Assembly: GCF_947502895.1 (NCBI RefSeq)
Contig: NZ_CANNBM010000001.1
Location: 744,001-808,000, forward strand
Direction: 5' to 3'
DNA length: 64,000 nucleotides
From: an uncultured Sulfitobacter sp.
GTDB taxonomy: Bacteria; Pseudomonadota; Alphaproteobacteria; Rhodobacterales; Rhodobacteraceae
Shown piece after piece: positions 8,472-16,575 of this stretch. The notes beneath the pieces were generated by a model that saw nothing but the letters and a program-made list of their open reading frames with translations, did not search any database and had not been told where the DNA came from. A program made the position numbers and the translations under genes. How positions within the stretch are numbered: position 1 is the stretch's first letter; each line of letters begins with the position of its first letter.

Positions 8472-8899
8472 TCAACCTCGGCAACTGTGCCGCGCACATA
8501 CGCAAGGATAGCGGCGGGAAAATAGGGCGTCTCGACTTTGTGAAGGCATGGCAGCTGTATGTCCAGCACGCTATGGGTATGCCGCTGCGGCATACGCGCA
8601 CTCTCCACAACGCCCATGTCGATCACAAGAACCACTTTGCAGTCTGGCAAATGCGGCAGCGTAATCAGGCCAACACCGCGCGCCTCAATCATCCCCGCGA
8701 TGGTTTCGGGTACTGATGCGATAATGCTGTTGCCGTCTTTTCGCAAAATCGTACGGTCATCCGCGATCAGCTCCGCCCCGTGCGCAATCAACTGAAGCGC
8801 AAGCGCCGACTTGCCAGAGCCGGACGGACCGATGATCAGCACAGCTTTGCCTGCGATGGCAACACAGCCCCCGTGCACAGTTGCAGAAGGACTGCTCAT
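8468..8899 (-). CDS. hprK: Truncated HPr kinase/phosphorylase (C-terminal domain only)
   Basis: Only 143 aa, about half the length of the Firmicutes enzyme. The N-terminal domain is absent and the protein begins almost directly with the kinase domain. The P-loop GPSGSGKS is at residues 24-31, with the ADDRT segment and the IEARGVG signature near the middle of the chain. This short form is typical of alphaproteobacteria. Its expected target is Ser46 of the HPr encoded three genes downstream. It lies 3 bases after chvG, linking it to the two-component system. Confidence 0.9.
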   Translation of the reverse strand: MSSPSATVHGGCVAIAGKAVLIIGPSGSGKSALALQLIAHGAELIADDRTILRKDGNSIIASVPETIAGMIEARGVGLITLPHLPDCKVVLVIDMGVVESARMPQRHTHSVLDIQLPCLHKVETPYFPAAILAYVRGTVAEVE

Positions 8900-8902
8900 A
8901 GA

Positions 8903-10621
8903 TCAGATCGGCAAACCAACAACAAAACGCGCACCCAGCGGATCAGAGGTCAGATCGGCCTCGGTCGGGCGGATGTTTTCGGCCCAGATGACACCGCCGT
9001 GCGCCTCGACGATTTGCTTGGAAATCGCAAGCCCCAGACCGGAGTTATTGCCAAAATGCTCGTCAGGGCGCTGAGAATAGAAGCGTTTGAAAATCTTGGC
9101 CAGCGCCTGATCCGGAATGCCGGGGCCGGTGTCTTCTACCACAATCAATACACGGTTTTCACGCTTGCGCGCCCAGACACGGATCGCATCGCCATCTTCG
9201 CAAAAGGAAATCGCATTTGTGATGAGGTTGACAAAAACTTGTGCCAGCCGCGCCTCCAGGCCTTGCACAATGATCGGGTCTTTCGGCAGATCCACGATAA
9301 AATCGATGCCTTTACCCTTGGCGTCTTCCCCCAGATACTGACCCAGGTTGCCCAGCATCTTCATCAGGTTGAACGGCTCTTCCTCTTCTTTGACCAGCTC
9401 ACTATCCAGACGCGACGCGTTGGAAATATCGCTGACCAGACGGTCAAGGCGGCGTACATCATGATCGATCACATCAAGCAGTTTGTCCCGCTGGTCTTCG
9501 CGCTTGATCATGCGCAGCGTCCCTACAGCAGAGCGGAGCGAGGCCAGCGGATTCTTGATTTCATGTGCCACGTCGGCCGCAAACTGTTCGTTACCATCGA
9601 TCCGGTTGTACAGCGCGGAAATCATGCCACGCAGCGCGCCAGACAGACGGCCGATCTCATCAGGTCGTGCTGTTAAATCAGGGATACGGATACGGCCTGG
9701 ATTCATCTTGCGGGCATCCTTGTCGCGGCCCAATTCGGCAGCGGCGGCGAGATCAGCCAGCGGATTTGCAATGGTCGAGGCCAGAACGAGGCTAAGACCG
9801 ATAGAGACCAGCGTCGCGATGATAAACATCTGCAAAACGCGCTCACGCTCCCCGCGAACAAGGCGGTCAATCTCGCCACTGGCACTGGCGATTGCGACTG
9901 CGCCCACTGCGGTTCCGTCTTGCTCGATAGGGGTCGCCACAGCGAGAAGGGTTGCCCCCTGTTCATCCCGGTCTTCCTTGATCTGCGCGCCACTTGTCAG
10001 TGCTGCTGCGATCACAGGCTTTAGGCGTTCTTCAATAGAAATGGCAGCAGCCTCGCCCTGAAACGGGGCCGATACATTATCCCAAAGCCAGCTAAGTCCG
10101 TCCGTCAGGATTGTCTTGTTTTCGCTGCCGCCCGCCCGTCCTTCGGCCAAGGCATCGCTTGCACCCTCAAACTGGGAAATCAGCGCACCGTCGGCATCAA
10201 ATACCAGCACCTGAATACCGCTGCGCAGGTCAAGCCCCGCAAGTGTCTTTTCAATGTCGACGCCTTCGCCCACTGACAGGTCAACCGTGGCCCCCTCAGG
10301 CAGCTGTGCTTCGACAACATCTGCAATGAGTTCAGCCTCTGACACCAGCGATGCCGCACGCTGCACGGCAAGACTTTCGCGTGAGGAGTTGAGATAAAGG
10401 ATACCCGCCACCAGCACGTTCAACGCTATCAGGTTGAACGTAATGATTTTGCGCGTCAGCGGCGAGGCACGCAATGAGAACAGACCGCGCCGTTCGCGGC
10501 GCGCCCTGATTTCATTTGGCGCAGCGCTGTCCGGAGCGACCCAATCGTCGCCCAGTACAACATCACCATCACGTCTGGCTGGTGTCAAATCGCGCACGAA
10601 GTTCCTCTCAACAATCGCCAT
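8903..10621 (-). CDS. chvG: Sensor histidine kinase ChvG (ExoS-like)
   Basis: A 572-aa membrane histidine kinase. TM1 spans about residues 58-78 and TM2 about 264-285; between them lies a periplasmic stimulus-sensing region of roughly 185 residues. A HAMP segment follows, then the H-box FAADVAHEIKNPLASL with His353, and an ATPase domain with NLITNAISFCEDGD, DTGPGIP and SGLGLAISKQIVEAHGG. Linkage to chvI upstream and hprK/rapZ downstream is the standard arrangement in this order. In rhizobia and Agrobacterium the ChvG/ChvI pair responds to acidity and envelope state and controls pckA, which here diverges from chvI. Confidence 0.95.
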   Translation of the reverse strand: MAIVERNFVRDLTPARRDGDVVLGDDWVAPDSAAPNEIRARRERRGLFSLRASPLTRKIITFNLIALNVLVAGILYLNSSRESLAVQRAASLVSEAELIADVVEAQLPEGATVDLSVGEGVDIEKTLAGLDLRSGIQVLVFDADGALISQFEGASDALAEGRAGGSENKTILTDGLSWLWDNVSAPFQGEAAAISIEERLKPVIAAALTSGAQIKEDRDEQGATLLAVATPIEQDGTAVGAVAIASASGEIDRLVRGERERVLQMFIIATLVSIGLSLVLASTIANPLADLAAAAELGRDKDARKMNPGRIRIPDLTARPDEIGRLSGALRGMISALYNRIDGNEQFAADVAHEIKNPLASLRSAVGTLRMIKREDQRDKLLDVIDHDVRRLDRLVSDISNASRLDSELVKEEEEPFNLMKMLGNLGQYLGEDAKGKGIDFIVDLPKDPIIVQGLEARLAQVFVNLITNAISFCEDGDAIRVWARKRENRVLIVVEDTGPGIPDQALAKIFKRFYSQRPDEHFGNNSGLGLAISKQIVEAHGGVIWAENIRPTEADLTSDPLGARFVVGLPI

Positions 10622-10630
10622 ACTGGCAGA

Positions 10631-11332
10631 TTACTCTTCGTTATATCTGTAACCGATACCGTAGAGTGTCTCAATCGCGGAGAATTCGTCATCCGCTGTC
10701 CGCATCTTTTTGCGCAGTCGCTTGATGTGGCTGTCGATGGTGCGATCGTCGACGTATACCTGATCGTCATAGGCTACATCCATCAGCTGGTCGCGCGATT
10801 TTACGAAACCGGGGCGTTGGGCCAGTGCCTGCAACAGCAGGAACTCTGTCACGGTCAAGGACACGTCCTTGCCCTTCCAGCTAACGGCGTGACGTAGCGG
10901 ATCCATCCGCAGATCGCCGCGCTCCATCACTTTGGTCTCTTCGGTATCGCCCACCTCATCGGTGGCAACCGCGTCCTGACGGCGCAGCAATGCGCGGATA
11001 CGCTCAACCAGCAAACGCTGGGAGAACGGCTTTTTGACATAGTCGTCCGCACCCATACGCAGACCCAGAACTTCGTCGATTTCATCATCCTTGGACGTGA
11101 GGAAGATCACCGGCATCGCCGTTTTCTGTCGCAGACGCTGGAGCAGGTCCATCCCGTCCATCCGCGGCATTTTTATATCCAAAACAGCCATATCCGGCAT
11201 CCGCTTGTTAAAAGCGTCCAATGCGGCCTGACCGTCGTTATACGTTTCCACTTCGAAACCTTCGGCTTCGAGAGTCATCGATACAGACGTCAGGATATTC
11301 CTGTCGTCGTCGACCAATGCAATTTTTGACAT
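10631..11332 (-). CDS. chvI: Response regulator ChvI (OmpR family)
   Basis: A 233-aa OmpR/PhoB-type regulator and partner of ChvG. The receiver domain begins MSKIALVDDDRNIL and contains the phospho-acceptor in AVLDIKMPRMDGMDL, the threonine in FLTSKDDE and the lysine in DDYVKKPFSQ. The winged helix runs from the VSLTVTEFLLLQAL region to RTIDSHIKRLRKKM and ends GYRYNEE. I start it at the ATG of MSKIAL (11332), which has AAGGAAACAGGC upstream, rather than at an upstream in-frame TTG. It is 9 bases ahead of chvG. Confidence 0.95.
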   Translation of the reverse strand: MSKIALVDDDRNILTSVSMTLEAEGFEVETYNDGQAALDAFNKRMPDMAVLDIKMPRMDGMDLLQRLRQKTAMPVIFLTSKDDEIDEVLGLRMGADDYVKKPFSQRLLVERIRALLRRQDAVATDEVGDTEETKVMERGDLRMDPLRHAVSWKGKDVSLTVTEFLLLQALAQRPGFVKSRDQLMDVAYDDQVYVDDRTIDSHIKRLRKKMRTADDEFSAIETLYGIGYRYNEE

Positions 11333-11734
11333 TGCCTGTTTCCTTGTGCTGCTCAATGTATTTTTGTTTTTTCAAGCATTGATCACTCCTTTTGCAGTCG
11401 AATCAATCCCAAATTGCGAATCGGGCGATGGTATGGCCACATTTCAGCCATAATTTGTTTCGGAATGGCTAAATTGCCTCACATTCGCGAATTTAGCGAT
11501 TAACGTGCCGCATAATAGCATGCAGGCAACCAACACTTGTCAGGCGGGAACACGCCATAACAGCACAGGCTGGGGCAAATGCCGATCTGGTGGCGCTAAC
11601 TATGCAAACGCGCCTGTTCAACGCGCAAATCATCGTGTTATGAGGCCGCTATTCCACGTACGCCCGTGCGCTTTTGGTCTCGGGCATTCCCCATTTTACT
11701 GCGCAAGACGCGCAGTTTCCAAAGGAGACATTGC
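11333..11734. promoter_or_regulatory. Divergent intergenic region between chvI and pckA
   Basis: About 400 bases without a convincing gene, serving as the shared promoter region of chvI (minus) and pckA (plus). It contains a perfect 10-base palindrome ATTCGCGAAT at 11483-11492 and an inverted pair AGCCAT (11446-11451) / ATGGCT (11465-11470). Either may be a regulator site, but I cannot tie them to ChvI from the sequence alone. The pckA ribosome-binding site AAAGGAGA lies at the right end. Confidence 0.4.
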
Positions 11735-13333
11735 ATGCAAACCGGACGGGTAAACCCGAACTTCAGCCTCGATCACCAAGGGATCAAAGGGCTGGGCAAT
11801 GTCTATTACAACCTGATGGAGCCCGCACTGATCGAAACCGCGATCAAGCGCGGCGAGGGCACATTGGGCAAAGGCGGCGCCTTCCTCTGCACCACCGGGA
11901 AATTCACGGGCCGCTCACCCAAAGACAAACACGTTGTCATGTCCTCCAGCGTCAAAGACACCATCTGGTGGGACAATAATGCAGAGATGTCCGAAGCTGG
12001 TTTTGACGCGCTCTACACCGATATGCTGGCCCATATGGAAGGTGGCGATTACTTTGTTCAGGACCTTGTTGGTGGTGCAGATCCAAAGCACGCGATCAAC
12101 GTCCGCTTTGTGACCGAGCTTGCGTGGCACAATCTGTTTATCCGCCACATGATGCGCCGCCCCGACCGCGACCAGCTGGACGATTATATGGCGGACTTCA
12201 CAGTCATCAACTGCCCCAGTTTTCAGGCTGATCCGGCCAAGCACAACTGCCGTTCGGAGACCGTGATCGCGATGAATTTTGATCGCAAACTGATCCTGAT
12301 CGGCGGCACGGAATATGCAGGCGAGAACAAGAAATCCGTGTTCTCCCTGCTGAACTACCTGCTGCCAGAAAAAGGCGTGATGCCGATGCACTGCTCGGCC
12401 AACCACGCGATTGGCAATCCTGTTGATACTGCAATCTTTTTCGGCCTTTCAGGTACAGGCAAAACCACCCTGTCCGCCGATCCTGCACGCACGCTTATCG
12501 GCGATGACGAGCATGGCTGGTCCGATACAGGCACCTTCAACTTCGAGGGTGGTTGCTATGCCAAAACCATCAACCTGAGCGCCGAGGCAGAGCCCGAAAT
12601 CTACGCCACTACAGAGAAATTCGGCACTGTGATCGAGAACATGGTCTATGATGAAGAGACCAAAGACCTCGACTTCGATGATGACAGCCTCACCGCAAAC
12701 ATGCGTTGCGCCTACCCGCTACACTATATCTCGAATGCGTCCAAAAAGGCGACAGGCGGCCACCCCAAGAACATTATCATGCTGACCTGCGATGCCTTTG
12801 GCACCCTGCCGCCCATCGCGCGCCTGACCCCCGCACAGGCCATGTACCACTTTCTGTCTGGCTTCACCTCCAAAGTCGCAGGCACAGAGCGCGGCGTGAC
12901 CGAGCCTGAGCCTACGTTCTCGACCTGCTTTGGGGCGCCGTTCATGCCGCGCCGTCCCGAGGTCTACGGCAACCTGCTGCGCGAAAAGATCGCCGAGCAT
13001 GGTGCTACTTGCTGGCTGGTCAATACAGGCTGGACAGGCGGCGCTTACGGCACAGGTTCGCGCATGCCAATCCGTGCCACCCGTGCCCTGCTGACAGCTG
13101 CGCTTGACGGCTCATTGGTTGCGGGCAAGTTCCGAGTTGACGAGAACTTTGGCTTTGACGTGCCCGAATCCGTTGCGGGTGTCGCAGACATCCTGCTGGA
13201 TCCGCGCCGTACATGGGACGATGCAGAGGCCTATGACCGCCAGGTCGCCAAGTTGGTAAAAATGTTCTCCGAGAACTTTGAGCAGTACATGCCGCATATC
13301 GACGACGAAGTGAAAGCTGCTGCAATCCGCTAA
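11735..13333 (+). CDS. pckA: Phosphoenolpyruvate carboxykinase (ATP)
   Basis: Converts oxaloacetate and ATP to PEP, the entry to gluconeogenesis. The 532-aa length fits the ATP-type enzyme. Visible motifs include TGRSPKDKHVV near the N-terminus, the kinase-1a loop FGLSGTGKTTLSADP, the metal site DDEHGW and the C-terminal NTGWTGG. The ATG at 11735 is chosen because AAAGGAGACATTGC precedes it and MQTGRVNPNFSLDHQGI is the usual N-terminus; the frame is open 23 codons further upstream. A strong terminator follows. ChvI control is plausible from known biology and gene position. Confidence 0.97.
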   Translation: MQTGRVNPNFSLDHQGIKGLGNVYYNLMEPALIETAIKRGEGTLGKGGAFLCTTGKFTGRSPKDKHVVMSSSVKDTIWWDNNAEMSEAGFDALYTDMLAHMEGGDYFVQDLVGGADPKHAINVRFVTELAWHNLFIRHMMRRPDRDQLDDYMADFTVINCPSFQADPAKHNCRSETVIAMNFDRKLILIGGTEYAGENKKSVFSLLNYLLPEKGVMPMHCSANHAIGNPVDTAIFFGLSGTGKTTLSADPARTLIGDDEHGWSDTGTFNFEGGCYAKTINLSAEAEPEIYATTEKFGTVIENMVYDEETKDLDFDDDSLTANMRCAYPLHYISNASKKATGGHPKNIIMLTCDAFGTLPPIARLTPAQAMYHFLSGFTSKVAGTERGVTEPEPTFSTCFGAPFMPRRPEVYGNLLREKIAEHGATCWLVNTGWTGGAYGTGSRMPIRATRALLTAALDGSLVAGKFRVDENFGFDVPESVAGVADILLDPRRTWDDAEAYDRQVAKLVKMFSENFEQYMPHIDDEVKAAAIR

Positions 13334-13355
13334 CCATCCGAAAATTCAAATTTAA

Positions 13356-13386
13356 AAGGCCGCTACACGAACTGTAGCGGCCTTTT
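13356..13386. terminator. Terminator of pckA, probably bidirectional
   Basis: AAGGCCGCTACA (13356-13367) pairs perfectly with TGTAGCGGCCTT (13373-13384) around a 5-base loop, and T residues continue to 13386. On the minus strand the same stem ends in TTTTAAATTTG, so it can also serve the gene that stops at 13433. Confidence 0.9.
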
Positions 13387-13432
13387 CTATTACTGTCGGT
13401 CCGGAGCGTTATTTCAATACAATTTTAGCGAT

Positions 13433-14149
13433 CTACGCTGCCATTGCTTTTAGCTCACTCAATGACAACTCAAGAACATAGTGTAGATCGTCGCGGTCCA
13501 TGAACGTCATAAAACCCTCGACGGGTTTATCGCTCCCCTCAAAGAACCAACGCAGCGCACCTGGCTGGGTATTCATCCAACCCAAACGCTGGGGAAAGCC
13601 TTTGCAGGCCACTTTCTCGGCCATAAATCCGACCATATGGTCGGGGTCCCAATGCTGCATCGCCTGATAAAATGCGTAGCGCCCCAGAACAGTAGACAAT
13701 CCCTGCCCCCGCAATGTGGCATCACCGGGTTTGATCCAGAACTCGCCATTATAGCAGACACGTCCGCGGCTTCGCTTGGCGCAGGGGCCAGCCTTGAACC
13801 GCGACCGCGCCAGATCGACACCCGGCACAGGGGGTGGAAACTCACGGAAACGGCGGGTGAAATATTCTGCAACAGACTGACCATTCATGTCCAACATACG
13901 CAATGCTTGGGTGTGGATGATCTCTCCTGTTGCATTTCTGCCAATCATCCAGAGCGCATTACTTGGCGTCAATTCGTGCACATCAGGGTCAAATGGCGCG
14001 CCCAATTCCTGCTCGGGACGGGCGAATTCCAAAATATCGCGATAGAGGTCAAAGTCATATCCTACTTCCATTTCAACACCATAGTGCTGAAACAGTTCGG
14101 TGCTGTTCGCCATAAATCGATCGGTAGACTGCAGGGTGACTAGTGTCAT
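13433..14149 (-). CDS. GNAT-fold-like protein of unknown function
   Basis: A 238-aa soluble protein. The order of segments is that of an N-acyltransferase-like fold: an N-terminal half with a WMIGRNATGEIIHTQALRML strand pair, a central GEFWIKPGDATLRGQGLSTVLGRYAFYQAMQHW region resembling the acyl-CoA-binding loop and helix of GNAT enzymes, and VGFMAEKVACKGFPQRLGW afterwards. It does not show the conserved residues of LuxI-type AHL synthases. Alternative start: internal ATG 14113. Two regulator genes follow upstream on the chromosome and an inverted repeat lies 20-42 bases before its start. Function is inferred only as a possible acyl or aminoacyl transferase. Confidence 0.5.
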   Translation of the reverse strand: MTLVTLQSTDRFMANSTELFQHYGVEMEVGYDFDLYRDILEFARPEQELGAPFDPDVHELTPSNALWMIGRNATGEIIHTQALRMLDMNGQSVAEYFTRRFREFPPPVPGVDLARSRFKAGPCAKRSRGRVCYNGEFWIKPGDATLRGQGLSTVLGRYAFYQAMQHWDPDHMVGFMAEKVACKGFPQRLGWMNTQPGALRWFFEGSDKPVEGFMTFMDRDDLHYVLELSLSELKAMAA

Positions 14150-14168
14150 AAGGAATCGCCTCGGGTTG

Positions 14169-14191
14169 TCGCTACATGATTAGTGTAGCGA
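14169..14191. promoter_or_regulatory. Inverted repeat upstream of the GNAT-like gene
   Basis: TCGCTACA (14169-14176), a 7-base spacer, then TGTAGCGA (14184-14191), a perfect 8-bp inverted repeat 20-42 bases before the minus-strand start at 14149. The core CGCTACA/TGTAGCG also forms the stem of the terminator on the other side of the gene. It could be an operator for one of the two adjacent regulators or an mRNA leader hairpin. Confidence 0.45.
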
Positions 14192-14221
14192 ATTCCGAAA
14201 CAGTCTGCCTTAAATTTAGTG

Positions 14222-15127
14222 TTAACCTTTAAAATCTATCTTTGCGATATCAGGTACCCTCTTCATAATCTCTTGGTTCAGGCCGGAAATGCGTATCTCG
14301 CAGGCCCTGTCTACGACCGAAACGATGGCGGGCGAGCCGTCAGGCAACTGCACCCCCATCAGCAAACGATCAAATGCTATAAGCTCCATCTGGTTCTCGT
14401 CGCCACCTAACGGCAGACGCGTCACAACCTGATCCACACGAATCCCGTGCCCCATACCGATGGCCTGAAACGGCGCATCAGCAAGGCTTGCAACAGCGGA
14501 ACCACCCGGAAACTGGTTCAGACTGCGCCCTACGCTACTGCGCGCCTGCGCCCAGCCAAACCAGATCGAATAGAAAGACTGTTCACCCACTTCGACACAA
14601 ATCCACCCTTCGGCATTGTCGCGATATGCCACCAGATGTGGGCGAATTTTCTCCATATGCGGGCTTTCCAACTGCCCGCCTGCGGCAGCCCATGACTGCA
14701 AAGAAACGCGCAATAGATCTGATTTGCACGACCAAACCATGCTAATGGGTTGTTCTTGCTGGTGATACATCCAGCCATTGCCATCATCGAACGAAAATTT
14801 CAGCATGCCGGCAACATGCTCGAACTGGCCCCGATACCAGACAGAGCCTTGATCCAACAAAACCCGCGCAGGCGCCAAAGCGCGCGCACCGCGGTCTGTC
14901 AGAACATACCGGCGCTGTTGCACATCAAACAACTTGAAGCCCATCGCTTCTTCGAGCTGGGCAATATGGCGGCGCACAGTCTGCCGCGTGCTGCCCAATT
15001 CCTCGACCGCTTGACTGAGGTTCAACGTCTCGGCCAGCCCCGAAAAGGAGCGCATCATCTCGTACAACAGCGACGGTGTAATCGTCGACGATTGGACCAG
15101 ATCTTCTATTTTGACCGTTTGGTTCAT
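14222..15127 (-). CDS. LysR-like winged-helix transcriptional regulator, atypical effector domain
   Basis: A 301-aa protein. The N-terminal helix-turn-helix matches the LysR pattern: LAETLNLSQAVEELGSTRQTVRRHIAQLEEAMGFKLFDVQQRRYVLTDRGARAL. The remaining 220 residues do not show a normal LysR co-inducer domain; they include VAYRDNAEGWICVEVGEQSFYSIWFGWAQARSS and a C-terminal region resembling a PAS or ligand-sensing module. I start it at ATG 15127, which has AGGTG upstream; an in-frame ATG also exists at 15154 and the frame is open to 15172. It is divergent from an XRE regulator and upstream of the GNAT-like gene, which it may control. Confidence 0.65.
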   Translation of the reverse strand: MNQTVKIEDLVQSSTITPSLLYEMMRSFSGLAETLNLSQAVEELGSTRQTVRRHIAQLEEAMGFKLFDVQQRRYVLTDRGARALAPARVLLDQGSVWYRGQFEHVAGMLKFSFDDGNGWMYHQQEQPISMVWSCKSDLLRVSLQSWAAAGGQLESPHMEKIRPHLVAYRDNAEGWICVEVGEQSFYSIWFGWAQARSSVGRSLNQFPGGSAVASLADAPFQAIGMGHGIRVDQVVTRLPLGGDENQMELIAFDRLLMGVQLPDGSPAIVSVVDRACEIRISGLNQEIMKRVPDIAKIDFKG

Positions 15128-15300
15128 TTCTACACCTGTAAACAAATCACCCATCAATGCAACAAAAATCACCCATCATGGTGCCATAAATGCACAATCA
15201 TTGGATCATAAATTCGTGAAAAGTTATTAAATGTATCCAATTGATCGGATGGAGGAATTTTCGGAAAGATATAGGTGACACAACCTAAGGTTCTTTCTTG

Positions 15301-15663
15301 ATGGCACACCCAGTAGACGTTCACGTCGGGCGAAAGCTCAAACAAATCCGCACCCTGAAACGGTTTTCCCAGACCGATGTAGCGCAGCGCCTCGGCCTGT
15401 CGTTCCAGCAAATTCAAAAATACGAGATCGGCTCAAACCGCATCGCAGCAAGCCGTTTATTCGAGCTGGCCCAAATATTTGACATCTCGCCGTCGTACTT
15501 CTTTGAAGGCATCGAAGGCAGTATGCAAAACAGCATCGACAAACAGGACAGCGGTATGGAAATCGTACAGGCGCTGGCCTCAATCAAAGACGAAACAGTG
15601 AAATCCCGAATCGTCACATTTATCGAAGATGTGTCGGGCATGACGGTCGCGCGACAAGGCTAA
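15301..15663 (+). CDS. XRE-family helix-turn-helix regulator
   Basis: A 120-aa regulator. The HTH occupies about residues 9-64: VGRKLKQIRTLKRFSQTDVAQRLGLSFQQIQKYEIGSNRIAASRLFELAQIF, followed by SPSYFFEG. The FQQIQKYE recognition helix is common in short alphaproteobacterial XRE proteins. The C-terminal 50 residues are charged and probably mediate dimerisation. ATG 15301 is preferred over the adjacent TTG at 15298; TAAGG precedes it by 10 bases. It is divergent from the LysR-like gene, with about 170 bases of shared promoter region. It converges end to end on the TauE-type gene, whose stop is adjacent to its own. Confidence 0.85.
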   Translation: MAHPVDVHVGRKLKQIRTLKRFSQTDVAQRLGLSFQQIQKYEIGSNRIAASRLFELAQIFDISPSYFFEGIEGSMQNSIDKQDSGMEIVQALASIKDETVKSRIVTFIEDVSGMTVARQG

Positions 15664-16431
15664 TCAGCCAAACCAAGCGCGCCGGATAAGGTTCAGCCCT
15701 GCCGCCAGCAGCACAAACAATGTCGCACGGCGAAAGACGGTTTGATCGATACGGTCCATAACGGCCAGACCGATCCACATCCCGAAAAATGCGCTCGGAA
15801 CCATGGCCAGCGAAAACCATATTGTCTCGCTCCGCAACACGCCCGAGCCAATGTGCGCGCCCAGAAGGGCGACCGCTCCCAGCCCATAGATCACTCCCTG
15901 CACGCGCATCTGGTCGTGTTTGGGTGTGTTCAGCGCGGTCAGATAAGCAACAGTGGGCGGCCCCCAGATACCTGACAAGCCCCCCAATGCACCTGCGATT
16001 GCCCCAGCAACAGTCTCAATTCCTGCATTGCGGCCTGACAAACGCAGCTGGTAACCACTGATCTGAAGCAGCGCAAAGAAGGTAACAGGTATACCGATAA
16101 CAGCCATCATCGTCTGCTCGGGAAAGACCCGCACCAGTTGCGCACAAGCCACCAGAGCAATGCAACCAACCCCGAGGAACACACGGAAGTCGACCGTAGA
16201 GCGGACAGCCGCCTGCACCCCTTGCCGCAACGCTTGCTGCACATTTGTGGCCAGCGTCGGCACGATCAGACCCGCCAACGCAAGTTCGGGGGGCATAAAA
16301 ATCGTCAGACCTGATATAAAGACGAGAGGCATGGCGAATCCCACCACGCCTTTGACAAAGCCCGCAACAATCGCAACCATTGCAGCCATGGCTAGCTCGA
16401 ACGGGGATAAAACTGGGAAAAACGCTTCCAT
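15664..16431 (-). CDS. Sulfite exporter TauE/SafE family permease
   Basis: A 255-aa inner-membrane protein with about eight hydrophobic helices in two repeated halves. The family motifs GFVKGVVGFAMPLV near the N-terminus and GALGGLSGIWGPPTVAYLTAL in the second half are both visible. TauE/SafE proteins export small organic or inorganic anions such as sulfite or sulfonates; the substrate here is unknown. The ATG at 16431 (MEAFFPVLSPFELAMA) is chosen because it begins the first helix. The frame stays open for another kilobase, but that stretch is antisense to the acyl-CoA dehydrogenase gene and is not coding. Confidence 0.88.
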   Translation of the reverse strand: MEAFFPVLSPFELAMAAMVAIVAGFVKGVVGFAMPLVFISGLTIFMPPELALAGLIVPTLATNVQQALRQGVQAAVRSTVDFRVFLGVGCIALVACAQLVRVFPEQTMMAVIGIPVTFFALLQISGYQLRLSGRNAGIETVAGAIAGALGGLSGIWGPPTVAYLTALNTPKHDQMRVQGVIYGLGAVALLGAHIGSGVLRSETIWFSLAMVPSAFFGMWIGLAVMDRIDQTVFRRATLFVLLAAGLNLIRRAWFG

Positions 16432-16575
16432 AGCCCTACATATCAAACGGTCAGCAGGGCGCGAGGCAAATCGGTGGCGTAACTTTCGACCAAATTGCCG
16501 CAGCGAAACGTATCTTTGTTGCGCTGCACCTGCAAAGTGATTATGCGGAACGCTAAGTGAAAAAGGATGTAGACG

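Noticed and set aside
13433..14149. LuxI-type acyl-homoserine-lactone synthase
   Set aside because: Size and GNAT-like order are suggestive, but the conserved Arg/Phe/Trp N-terminal and Glu/Arg central residues of LuxI are not in place.
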